From assembly GCA_902825855.1 (NCBI GenBank), contig CADECW010000007.1, positions 1 through 33,428 on the forward strand: 33,428 bases of DNA, written 5' to 3'. Shown one piece after another: positions 1 to 7,744 of this stretch; positions within the stretch are counted from its first letter, which is position 1; every line of letters starts with the position of its first letter. Source of the stretch: an uncultured Rhodospirillales bacterium (GTDB taxonomy: Bacteria; Pseudomonadota; Alphaproteobacteria; Reyranellales; Reyranellaceae). Below the pieces are notes generated by a model. That model had not been told where the DNA came from and did no database searches. It was given only the letters and a program-made list of their open reading frames with translations. The position numbers and the translations under genes were made by a program.

Positions 1-553
1 CGTGCAGGCGGCGGATCTCGAACCGCATCTCCTCGCGCAGGTTGGCGTCGAGGTTGGACAGTGGCTCGTCGAGCAGCAGGACCTCGGGCTCGACGACGAT
101 GGCGCGGGCCAGTGCAACGCGCTGCTGCTGGCCGCCCGACAGCTCGGCGGGATAGCGGGCCTTGAGGTTGCGCATCTGCACGACGTCGAGGATGGCGTCG
201 ACCTTTCGGTCGATCTCGCTGCGGCCGAGCTTGCGCACCTGCAGGCCGAAGCCGACGTTCTCGCCCACCGTCATGTTGGGCCAGATGGCGTAGCTCTGGA
301 AGATCATCGACATGCGCCGCTTCTCGGGAGGAACGACGCTGGATGGCGAGGAGATCTGCCGGCCGTCCATCTCGATGGTGCCGGCCGACGGCGGCACGAA
401 GCCCGCAATCATACGCAAGGTCGTGGTCTTGCCGCAGCCCGACGGCCCGAGCAGGGACACGAACTCGCCCGGCGTCAGTTCCAGCGAGAAGTCGGCAACC
501 GCCTCGACCGTGCCGTAGCGGCGGGAGACATTCTTGAGAACAAGCTTGCTCAT
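1..553 (-). CDS. ABC transporter ATP-binding protein (iron/2-AEP/spermidine type), partial
   Basis: This is the N-terminal 184 residues of an ABC ATPase; the 3' end runs off the left edge of the window. It would power import by the permease and binding protein encoded just upstream. Visible motifs are Walker A GPSGCGKT (residues 36-43), the Q-loop Gln at 86 in IFQSYA, the signature LSGGQQQR (138-145), Walker B EVLLLDE (157-163) and the D-loop SNLDA. The start ATG (complement of 551-553) overlaps the permease stop as ATGA, which indicates translational coupling in one operon. The regulatory C-terminal domain that would help name the substrate (TOBE or FbpC-type) lies outside the window. The family (PotA/FbpC/CysA-like importers) is certain; the substrate is not. 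Confidence 0.95.
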   Translation of the reverse strand, partial: MSKLVLKNVSRRYGTVEAVADFSLELTPGEFVSLLGPSGCGKTTTLRMIAGFVPPSAGTIEMDGRQISSPSSVVPPEKRRMSMIFQSYAIWPNMTVGENVGFGLQVRKLGRSEIDRKVDAILDVVQMRNLKARYPAELSGGQQQRVALARAIVVEPEVLLLDEPLSNLDANLREEMRFEIRRLH

Positions 554-2280
554 GTCGCGTTGCGTCTCAGCATGAAATCCCGTCCCAGCGCCTTCTGGCC
601 GATCCAGAGCAGCGGGAGGGTCAGGACTTGCAGGATCAGGGCCAGGGCCGCAAGGTACTCGAAATTCCCCTCCTCGCTCATGTCGAAGATCATGACCGAG
701 GCGACCTTAGTGTTCGGACCGTAGAGGAAAATCGCGGCAGACAATTCGCGCGTCGCCGGAATGAAGATCAGCAGCCAGGCTCCGAGAAGGCTGCGCTTGA
801 GCAGCGGCGCCACGACACGGCGCAGCGCCGTCAGCCGACTGCCGCCCAGCACCCGCACCGCCTCCTCCATCTCGGGATTGAGGCTGCGTATGGCCGCACT
901 GGCGTTGACGTAGCCGATCGGCAGGAAACGCGTGGTAAAGGCCAGGATCAGGATCAACGCCGTGCCATAGAGTGCCAGCGGCGGCGGCGCATAGGCGGCA
1001 TAGAAGCCGATCGCCAGAACGACGCCCGGAATCACGAACGGCGCGATGCAGAGGAAGCCCAGGATGCCGCCGAACGGCACCAGCCGGCGGGTGACGATGT
1101 AGGCCACGCCCAGGGTCAGGAATACGACGGCGGTGGCGCTCACGCCGGCGTAGAGGAAGCTGTTCAGCACCGACTTGGCCGCGGTGGCGTGCTCGAACAG
1201 CACGAAGTGGAAGTTGCGCAGCGACAGGTTCTCCAATCCGAAGCCGCGTCCCCACGCCTTGGAGAAGGCAGCCTGGAGCAGAAAGAGGTACGGAAGGAAT
1301 ACCGCGAGAGCGGCTATCAGCATGGTGTAGCCGAACATCGCCCAGCGCCACGGCCCCAGCCGTATCGCGCGCCGCTCGCCGCCCTTGCCCGTCAGCGCCA
1401 CGAACCCTTTGCGCCGCGTCATCAGCTGCTGGATAAGGATCAGCAGGATGGTGACGCCGAGCAACGGCATGGCGTAGGCGGCAGCGACCTCGACGCGCAC
1501 CGGATTGCCGAAGAACTGGAACAGCTGCGTGGTCACCACGTTGAAGCGCGCCGGGATGGCGATCATGGCCGGGGAGCCGAATAGCGCGATCGCCTCGAGG
1601 AAGCAGATGATCAAACCACCCAGGATCGCCGGCAAGGCCAACGGCAACGTGACGCGCCGCATCGTGCGCCAGGCTCCCGCGCCCAGGATATTGGCAGCAT
1701 CCTCCATCTCCGAGGACACCAGTTCGAGCGCCGCGGTGGTGAAGATGAAGATGTAGGGAAACGAATAGAGCGCGATGACCAGCGCCAGCCCGGGGAAGCT
1801 GTAGATGTTGAAGGGGCCCGCCTCGGCCCCCGTCACCAGCATGAAGAAGCGGTTCAGCCAGCCGGCGTTTGGGCCGGCCAGCAGGATCCAGGCGACGGCG
1901 CCGGTGTAAGGCGGCGTGATGAAGGTCGCCAGCACCAGCATGCGGGTCAGCCCGCGCCCCGGCATGTCGGTACGCGCCACCGCCCAGGCGAGCGGGATCG
2001 CAAACAGGCCCGCCAGCGCCGCCGATACGCCGCCGAGCTTGAGCGAATTCAGGAACGCATCGACATAGCGGGCGCGGCCATAGGCCGTGAGATAGTTGGC
2101 GAAGGTGAAGCCGCCGGTCTTCTCGGCGGTGAAGCTGGTGACCACGAGGTATATGAACGGGCTCACCACCAGGAACAGCAGGACCGCGATGATCGCGATC
2201 CAGATCAGCCACGTCGAATCGAACGAGATCGCGCGCCGTGGCGTGTCACGAGTTGAAAGAGCTGGTGCGGCGACCGTCAT
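550..2280 (-). CDS. ABC transporter permease, two fused BPD_transp_1 domains (iron(III)-type)
   Basis: This 576-residue inner-membrane protein contains two consecutive permease halves, each of about six hydrophobic segments, as in the FbpB/SfuB and ThiP families. Each half has an EAA loop that contacts the ATPase: EMEDAANILGAGAW starting at residue 191 and EMEEAVRVLGGSRL starting at residue 470. The first transmembrane segment lies around residues 24-48. It sits between its binding-protein gene (61 bp upstream) and its ATPase gene (4-bp ATGA overlap), so the three make one importer. The length is normal for double-domain permeases. Iron, 2-aminoethylphosphonate, thiamine or another small ligand all remain possible, because permease sequence alone does not settle it. 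Confidence 0.93.
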   Translation of the reverse strand: MTVAAPALSTRDTPRRAISFDSTWLIWIAIIAVLLFLVVSPFIYLVVTSFTAEKTGGFTFANYLTAYGRARYVDAFLNSLKLGGVSAALAGLFAIPLAWAVARTDMPGRGLTRMLVLATFITPPYTGAVAWILLAGPNAGWLNRFFMLVTGAEAGPFNIYSFPGLALVIALYSFPYIFIFTTAALELVSSEMEDAANILGAGAWRTMRRVTLPLALPAILGGLIICFLEAIALFGSPAMIAIPARFNVVTTQLFQFFGNPVRVEVAAAYAMPLLGVTILLILIQQLMTRRKGFVALTGKGGERRAIRLGPWRWAMFGYTMLIAALAVFLPYLFLLQAAFSKAWGRGFGLENLSLRNFHFVLFEHATAAKSVLNSFLYAGVSATAVVFLTLGVAYIVTRRLVPFGGILGFLCIAPFVIPGVVLAIGFYAAYAPPPLALYGTALILILAFTTRFLPIGYVNASAAIRSLNPEMEEAVRVLGGSRLTALRRVVAPLLKRSLLGAWLLIFIPATRELSAAIFLYGPNTKVASVMIFDMSEEGNFEYLAALALILQVLTLPLLWIGQKALGRDFMLRRNAT

Positions 2281-2341
2281 GAGTTAGCGCGGGTCTCCAG
2301 ATGCACGTCGTGATCACGAGCGGGCCAGGTGCGCGCTGCGG

Positions 2342-3358
2342 TCAATTCCCGAACGTGTCCCGCCACTGCTCGATCACCTCGGGGACGCCCTTGTCGATGT
2401 CCGCCACTGTCGGCCGGATGGTCTTGATCTCGCTGATCGGCTTGGCGCCGGCCGGTGACGGTACTTCCGGCCGCAGCGGGATCGCGAAGTGCTTCGCGTT
2501 GATCTTCGCCGCCTCGACCGAATAGAGGTACTCCATGAAGAGCTTGGCGGCATTGGGGTGCTTGGTGCCCTTCATGATCGCCGACGGCGCGATGATCAGC
2601 ACCGAGCCGTCGGTCGGATAGGAAACCGCGAGCGGATTGCCGCGCGAGGCGCTGAACAGGGTCGAGCCGTCGGCGCCCGCCGCCACTTGCCGTTCGCCGG
2701 CATTCAGCGCCGTCACCGTGTCGTTGATCGAGCGACCGATCTGCGGCTTGTTCGCCTCGAGCTTGTCGAAATAGCCCCAGCCATAGAGGTTCTTCATGGT
2801 CAGAACCCAGGTTCCAACATAGCCCGAGAACCCGGGATGCCCGGTCGAGACCTTGCCTTTCCACTTGATGTCCAGGAGGTCCTGCCACTTCTTGGGCGCT
2901 TCCTCGGCCTTCACCTTGGTCGAGTTGTAGGTCAGCACGACCAGCCCGGCCGAGGTCGTGTGATAGAAGCCCGCCGGATCGAAGTTGCGGAATGTCGGGG
3001 CGATCTTTGACTCCGTCTCGGGGACGTACTTCTCTAAGCGTCCCTCGGCCGCCAGGCGGACATAGTGGCCGACGTCCGTCGAGGAGAAGACATCGCAGAT
3101 CGTCTGGTTGTTCTTGATATCCTGCAGCAGCCGTTGATAGGCCACCTGCGCCGTCGTGCGCACCACGTTCACCTTCACGCCATACATCTCGGTGAAGCCG
3201 CGCCCAAGATCCTCGGCACCCTCAGACGTGTAGTGCGCGACATACCAAGTCAGTTCGCCTTCCTTCTTGGCGCCCTCCTCGAGATCCTTGATATCGGCGA
3301 GCGCCGCCGGTGCAAAGGCGAGCACTGCGACGAGCGCGAGGCCTGCCAACCTCTTCAT
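2342..3358 (-). CDS. Periplasmic solute-binding protein, AfuA/FbpA-like (SBP_bac_6/11 type)
   Basis: This 338-residue protein has a clear Sec signal peptide, MKRLAGLALVAVLAFAPAALA, so it should be periplasmic. The mature part begins with DIKDLEEGAKKEGELTWYVA, typical of the iron(III)/phosphonate class II binding proteins that feed FbpB-like permeases. The paired tyrosines that bind iron in FbpA are not obvious in the expected central region, so iron is not assured as the ligand. The start is supported by a purine-rich ribosome-binding site (AAAGGGAGGA) just upstream. It is the first gene of the importer operon and diverges from the methyltransferase gene across about 100 bp, which must hold its promoter. 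Confidence 0.92.
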   Translation of the reverse strand: MKRLAGLALVAVLAFAPAALADIKDLEEGAKKEGELTWYVAHYTSEGAEDLGRGFTEMYGVKVNVVRTTAQVAYQRLLQDIKNNQTICDVFSSTDVGHYVRLAAEGRLEKYVPETESKIAPTFRNFDPAGFYHTTSAGLVVLTYNSTKVKAEEAPKKWQDLLDIKWKGKVSTGHPGFSGYVGTWVLTMKNLYGWGYFDKLEANKPQIGRSINDTVTALNAGERQVAAGADGSTLFSASRGNPLAVSYPTDGSVLIIAPSAIMKGTKHPNAAKLFMEYLYSVEAAKINAKHFAIPLRPEVPSPAGAKPISEIKTIRPTVADIDKGVPEVIEQWRDTFGN

Positions 3359-3459
3359 CCGATCCTCCCTTTAGCGTGGCTTCATTGTTGTTATTGTTGG
3401 GAGGGCATACGATCACACGATGCAACACGCGACAAGCGAGACAGGTTGCGAACGCGCGC

Positions 3460-4059
3460 ATGACGGAAAGAAAGTCCGCTGACTGGGCCGCCTACTATGA
3501 GAAGCTGCGCGAACGGCCGCCGCGTCGCACGTTGATCACGGCGCTCGACCGATTCGGCCCCGATGCAGCCGGCTCGCTCGCCGTCGACCTGGGCTGCGGC
3601 GACGGGCGCGACGTGATCGAGATGCTGCGCCGCCGCTGGCGCGTCGTTGCCATCGACGCCGAACCCGAGGCGCTACGCCAGCTTCAGGCCCGCCCGTTGC
3701 CGCCTGGCGAAGAGCTCACACCGCTCCAGGCACGTTTCGAGGATGTACCGCTGCCGCTCGGCTTAAGCCTGGTGAATTCCAGCTTCGCCATGCCGCTTTG
3801 CGAACCGGAGGCTTTCCATCGAGTGTGGGAACGCATCCGCGAGGCCCTGCCGTCGGGCGGGCGCTTCAGCGGACAGTGGTACGGCCCGAAGGACAGCTGG
3901 GTCGGTCGGCCGGGCATGACCTTCGTCAGCTGCGACGAGGCCCTTCACTTGTTGGATGGCTTGGAACTCGAAATGTTCGAGGAAGAGGAAGACGACGGCG
4001 TCACGCCACGCGGCAACGCGAAGCACTGGCACATCTTCCATATCGTTGCGCGGAAGTAG
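3460..4059 (+). CDS. Class I SAM-dependent methyltransferase
   Basis: This 199-residue cytoplasmic protein has a Rossmann-fold methyltransferase core. Motif I is VDLGCGDGRD (residues 42-51), and an acidic residue at the end of strand 2 (VVAIDAEPE, Asp66) would hold the ribose of SAM. Later conserved elements include NSSFAMPLC, where motif IV is expected, and the EALPSGGRF segment typical of the methyltransferase-11/25 groups. The first ATG that gives a sensible N-terminus is at 3460; no strong ribosome-binding site precedes it. Open frame continues upstream, but that would place the N-terminus inside the divergent promoter region. The substrate cannot be inferred. The similar N-terminus to TehB-like methyltransferases is only suggestive. 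Confidence 0.85.
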   Translation: MTERKSADWAAYYEKLRERPPRRTLITALDRFGPDAAGSLAVDLGCGDGRDVIEMLRRRWRVVAIDAEPEALRQLQARPLPPGEELTPLQARFEDVPLPLGLSLVNSSFAMPLCEPEAFHRVWERIREALPSGGRFSGQWYGPKDSWVGRPGMTFVSCDEALHLLDGLELEMFEEEEDDGVTPRGNAKHWHIFHIVARK

Positions 4060-4178
4060 GACGAACCTCCTCGTGAACCTCTGATCCTGCCAGCGAGCAT
4101 GCCGGCTGTCCGGAAGAATGTAGACAACGCCGCGCCCGGTGTCCGACACTTCGGCATCAAGCATCCCCAGGAGGCACC

Positions 4179-5528
4179 ATGGCCGCCGTTCCCGTAACTG
4201 CCGAAATCGCTCGCCGCGCCGCCGTCCTTGCCTGGAATGACCTGCCGGAGGATCTCGTCGAGCGCACCAAGCAATGCCTGCTCGACTGGTTCGCCGTGAC
4301 CGTGCCCGGCGCACAGGAGGAACTGACCGACATCCTGGTACGGGAGGCGCTGGAGGACGGCGCCAAGGGCCAGGCCTCTTTGGTCGGTCGGACCGAGCGG
4401 GTCCTGCCCTCCACCGCGACCTTGATCAATGGCGCGGCGAGCCACGCGCTCGACTACGACGACGTCAATTTCTCGATGGGCGGCCATCCGACGGTGACCG
4501 TGGTCCCCGCCCTGTTGGCGCTGGGCGAGCAGATCAAGGCATCAGGCCGGCTGTTCGTCGAAAGCTTTGTCGCCGGCTACGAGACCTCGGGCCGCGTCGG
4601 TCGGCTGGTTTCGCCCAGCCACTATCAGAAAGGCTTCCATGTCACCGGCACGGTGGGGTCGTTCTCGGCCACCGCCGCCGCCGGACGCATGCTTGGGCTG
4701 AGCGACAAGCAGCTCGCCGTCGCCTTCGGCATCGCCGCCACCCAGGCGGCCGGCCTGAAGTCCAACTTCGGCACCATGTGCAAGCCGTTGCACGCAGGCA
4801 CCGCCTCCGAGCACGGCCTGCGCGCGGCGCGGTTGGCCGCCAAGGGCTTTACCGCGCGCGGCGATTCGCTGGAGTGCGATCAGGGCTTCGCTTCCTCGCA
4901 GAGCGATCATCTCAACACCGATGCCGCCCTCGGTGAGCCGCCGCAGGGCTGGCATCTGCGCAACAACCTCTTCAAGTATCACGCCGCCTGCTATCTCACC
5001 CATGCACCGATCGAGTGCGCCAAGGAGATTCGGCTGAAGAGCAACTTCCCGCCCGAGCGCGTGAAGAGGATCCTGCTCAGGATCGACGCCGGTGCCGACA
5101 AGGTCTGCAACATCGCCGACCCGACGACCGGCCTGGAAGCCAAGTTCTCGCTGCGCCAGACCGTAGCGATGGCGCTGAACGGCGTCGACACCGCGGCGCT
5201 CGATTCCTACTGTGACGCCGTCACCCGGGAGCCGCGCATGAAGGCGTTGCGCGACAAGGTGTCGATCGAGTTCAAGCCCAACTGGGAGCACTCTCTGGCC
5301 GAGATGGCGATCCAGCTCGACGACGGCACCACCATCGAGGCGAGCCACGATTCCGGAATCCCCTGGGCCGACGTCAGGAAGCAGCGCAGCGCCATCGAGA
5401 CCAAGTTCGAGAGCCTGGTGACGCCTGTACTGGGCGCTGCCGGCACCCGCCGGCTGGCCGATGCCATCGAGCGCATCGACAGCATGAGCGACGTGGGCGA
5501 CCTGGCCCGAGCTTCGACGAAGAGCTGA
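4179..5528 (+). CDS. MmgE/PrpD family protein (2-methylcitrate dehydratase-like)
   Basis: This is a 449-residue member of the MmgE/PrpD family, which includes 2-methylcitrate dehydratase and cis-aconitate decarboxylase. The family signature near the active site is present: HALDYDDVN (residues 89-97) followed by GGHPT (101-105). The central KYHAACYLTHAPIE matches the family's conserved Lys/His segment. A perfect AGGAGG lies 4 nt before the ATG. It leads the catabolic operon that continues to 9885 or 11098. An MmgE/PrpD gene also sits beside the itaconate genes of Pseudomonas aeruginosa (PA0881 in PA0878-PA0883), so it probably acts on a related tricarboxylic or dicarboxylic acid. Its exact reaction is unknown. 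Confidence 0.93.
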   Translation: MAAVPVTAEIARRAAVLAWNDLPEDLVERTKQCLLDWFAVTVPGAQEELTDILVREALEDGAKGQASLVGRTERVLPSTATLINGAASHALDYDDVNFSMGGHPTVTVVPALLALGEQIKASGRLFVESFVAGYETSGRVGRLVSPSHYQKGFHVTGTVGSFSATAAAGRMLGLSDKQLAVAFGIAATQAAGLKSNFGTMCKPLHAGTASEHGLRAARLAAKGFTARGDSLECDQGFASSQSDHLNTDAALGEPPQGWHLRNNLFKYHAACYLTHAPIECAKEIRLKSNFPPERVKRILLRIDAGADKVCNIADPTTGLEAKFSLRQTVAMALNGVDTAALDSYCDAVTREPRMKALRDKVSIEFKPNWEHSLAEMAIQLDDGTTIEASHDSGIPWADVRKQRSAIETKFESLVTPVLGAAGTRRLADAIERIDSMSDVGDLARASTKS

Positions 5529-5545
5529 CTGTTTGAGAGCGAGAT

Positions 5546-5579
5546 GCCTCCGGCCCGCTCAGGAATGCGGGCCGGAGGC
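5546..5579 (+). promoter_or_regulatory. Perfect 13-bp hairpin inside the catabolic operon
   Basis: The arms GCCTCCGGCCCGC (5546-5558) and GCGGGCCGGAGGC (5567-5579) are exact reverse complements around an 8-nt loop (tcaggaat). The hairpin sits in the 74-bp gap between the MmgE/PrpD stop and the MaoC start. No T-run follows, so it is not a standard intrinsic terminator. It may be a partial terminator, a processing site or an mRNA-stability element that sets different expression of the first gene and the rest. Confidence 0.7.
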
Positions 5580-5602
5580 GCACGCTCCTTCGAGGAGAAG
5601 GG

Positions 5603-6088
5603 ATGTCAGACGATTTCAGGACGCGGGCGCGGCTGGTGCCGAAAGGGAACCGCTATGAGGATTTCGAACCCGGGCGCGTCTTCAAGCACCATTGGGGGCG
5701 GACCATCACGGAATCCGAGAGCACCCTCTTCTCGACCCTGACGCTGCATTTCAACCCGCACTATTTCAATGCCGAATATGCCCGCCTTCACGGCCATCCC
5801 GGCATCGTCGCCAATCCGTTGCTGGTCTTCACTACAGTCTTTGGGCTGACCGTCGAGGACCTGAGCGAAGGTGGCGGGCCGTTCCTCGGCGTCAACCAGC
5901 TCACCTACCACCAGGCCGTTTATCCGGGGGATTCGCTCAGGGCTGAATCCGTCGTGCTCGACCGGCGCATCTCGGATTCCCACAGGGGCTTCGGAATCGT
6001 CACCTGGCACACCAAGGGCTTCAACCAGCGCGAAGAGCTCGCCATCGATTTCAAGCGCACCAATCTCGTCCGACTCAGGAACTCCTAA
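5603..6088 (+). CDS. MaoC-like hotdog-fold hydratase (first of two)
   Basis: This 161-residue protein has the single-hotdog MaoC layout: N-terminal YEDFEPGRVFKH, central helix segment LTLHFNPHYFNAEYA (residues 46-60) and a C-terminal strand region. MaoC hydratases usually carry D-x-N-P-(I/L/V)-H. Here the alignable motif reads H-F-N-P-H-Y, so the catalytic Asp and His are replaced and a His sits one position earlier. The likely role is hydration of an unsaturated dicarboxyl-CoA, as for itaconyl-CoA or mesaconyl-CoA hydratases, which also lie in a divergent branch. A strong GAGGAGAAGGG ribosome-binding site precedes the ATG. It is followed after 3 nt by the acyl-CoA dehydrogenase gene. Confidence 0.9.
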   Translation: MSDDFRTRARLVPKGNRYEDFEPGRVFKHHWGRTITESESTLFSTLTLHFNPHYFNAEYARLHGHPGIVANPLLVFTTVFGLTVEDLSEGGGPFLGVNQLTYHQAVYPGDSLRAESVVLDRRISDSHRGFGIVTWHTKGFNQREELAIDFKRTNLVRLRNS

Positions 6089-6091
6089 GCC

Positions 6092-7252
6092 ATGCCGTAC
6101 ATCACCGAAGAGCGCCGCATGATCCAGGAGCAGGCGCGCGAATTCACCCTCAACGAGGTCCTGCCGGTCGCCAACAAGCTCGACCCCGAGAAGGGCGACA
6201 TCCCGATGGACCTCAGGGACAAGATGGCCGAGCTCGGCTATTTCGGGATCCTGATCCCCGAGCAGTATGGCGGCCTGGGACTGGGCTGCTTCGAGTACTG
6301 CCTGGTGACCGAGGAACTGTCGCGCGGCTGGATGAGCGTCGCTTCCCTGATCGCCCGCGGCAACCTGCTGATCGGCGCACAGATGATGAGCGAGGAGCAG
6401 CGCGCTCGCTACCTCCCCCGCATGGCCAAGGGCGAATTCCTGGGCGCCTTCTCGATGTCCGAGCCCAATGCCGGCTCCGACATCTCCAACATCTCCTGCC
6501 GCGCCAGGAAGGATGGCACCGGCTACCTGATCAGCGGCAACAAGTACTGGTGCACCTTCGCCGACGGCGCCGACTTCCTGATTATCATCGCCCGCACCTC
6601 CGATGCGCCACCCGGCAAGCGGCACATGGGCCTTTCCATGTTCTTCGTCGAAAAAAAGCGCGGCACGCTGCCCAAGGGCTGCAGCGGCGCGCCCATCCCC
6701 AAGATCGGTTATTTCGGTTGGAAGACCTATGAGCTGGCGTTCGACGACTTCCGGGTCGAAGCCTCGGATATGATCGGCGAGGAAGGCCACGCCTTCTACT
6801 ACGCCACCTCGGGGCTGGAGACGGCGCGCGCCCACACCGCGGCCCGCGCCATCGGTCTTGCCCAGGGCGCACTCGACGATTCGATCAAGTACGCCAACGA
6901 CCGCAAGCAGTTCGGCCGCTCAATCTCCGAATTCCAGGCGATCCGCTTCAAGATCGCCGAGATGGCTACCCAGATCGAGGCGGCCCGTCAGCTCAACTAC
7001 TTCGTCTGCGAGCAGATCGACACCGGGCAGCGCTGTGACAAGGAAGCCTCGATGGTGAAGCTGTTCGCCTCGGAGATGGCCGAGCGCGTCTGCAGCGAGG
7101 GCATCCAGATCCACGGCGGCGCGGGCTACACCACCCTGCACGCCGTCGAGCGCCACTGGCGCGATGCGCGACTCACCAAAATCTTCGAAGGCACCTCGGA
7201 GATCCAGAAGCGCATCATCTCCGACCGGCTGCTGGGTCGCGGGAGGAACTGA
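6092..7252 (+). CDS. Acyl-CoA dehydrogenase
   Basis: This 386-residue, full-length acyl-CoA dehydrogenase is a FAD enzyme that oxidises an acyl-CoA to the 2-enoyl-CoA. Both family signatures are present: GAFSMSEPNAGSD (residues 118-130) for FAD and substrate binding, and the C-terminal IHGGAGYT with WRDARLTKIFEGTSEIQ, in which Glu366 is at the catalytic-base position of short-chain and isovaleryl-type enzymes. The segment usually written GLxxER reads GLETARAHTAARAIG here, a small departure near the acyl pocket. It overlaps the next MaoC gene by one base (TGATG), so translation is coupled. In this setting the substrate may be a methyl-branched dicarboxyl-CoA such as methylsuccinyl-CoA; that is inference. 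Confidence 0.95.
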   Translation: MPYITEERRMIQEQAREFTLNEVLPVANKLDPEKGDIPMDLRDKMAELGYFGILIPEQYGGLGLGCFEYCLVTEELSRGWMSVASLIARGNLLIGAQMMSEEQRARYLPRMAKGEFLGAFSMSEPNAGSDISNISCRARKDGTGYLISGNKYWCTFADGADFLIIIARTSDAPPGKRHMGLSMFFVEKKRGTLPKGCSGAPIPKIGYFGWKTYELAFDDFRVEASDMIGEEGHAFYYATSGLETARAHTAARAIGLAQGALDDSIKYANDRKQFGRSISEFQAIRFKIAEMATQIEAARQLNYFVCEQIDTGQRCDKEASMVKLFASEMAERVCSEGIQIHGGAGYTTLHAVERHWRDARLTKIFEGTSEIQKRIISDRLLGRGRN

Positions 7253-7731
7253 TGAAGGTTTCCTCCCTGACCGGCAAGACCAACTACTTCGAGGACTTCA
7301 AGGTCGGCGACGTGCTCAAGCATGCCCGCGGCAAGACCGTCGAGCCGATGGAGCAGGTCTGGATCACCAACGTGACCATGAATACCGCCGAGGCGCACTT
7401 CAACGAACACCTGACCAAGGGCACCAACTACGGCCAGCGGCTCGGTTTCGGCGGGGTCACAATCTCCATGTGCATCGGGCTCGCCGCCGAGGATACCGCC
7501 GAGAACGCACTGATGGAGCTCGGCATGGACAAGATCCGGCTGAAGGGGCCCCTCTATCACGGCGACACGCTCTACTGTTACAGCGAGGTGCTGGAGACCA
7601 GCGAGGCCAAGCAACCCGACGCCGGCATCGTCCGCTTCAAGCATTACGGCGTGAACCAGGACGACAAGCACATCTTCGAAGGCGAGCGCACGGTGCTGAT
7701 CAAGCGGCGCAGCCATTGGGGCGACAAGTGA
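7252..7731 (+). CDS. MaoC-like hotdog-fold hydratase (second of two)
   Basis: This 159-residue MaoC-family protein has YFEDFKVGDVLKHARGKTV at the N-terminus, the typical substrate-side strand of the hotdog fold. The active-site segment reads TMNTAEAHFN (residues 42-51). The His (49) is retained, but the Asp of the usual D-x-N-P-x-H is Asn44, as I recall for mesaconyl-CoA hydratase-like proteins. It differs strongly from the first MaoC in this operon, so the two are not a recent duplication. They could be two subunits of one hydratase or catalyse two steps. The ribosome-binding site GGGAGGA overlaps the end of the acyl-CoA dehydrogenase gene. Confidence 0.9.
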   Translation: MKVSSLTGKTNYFEDFKVGDVLKHARGKTVEPMEQVWITNVTMNTAEAHFNEHLTKGTNYGQRLGFGGVTISMCIGLAAEDTAENALMELGMDKIRLKGPLYHGDTLYCYSEVLETSEAKQPDAGIVRFKHYGVNQDDKHIFEGERTVLIKRRSHWGDK

Positions 7732-7744
7732 TCGTGGGAGCACG

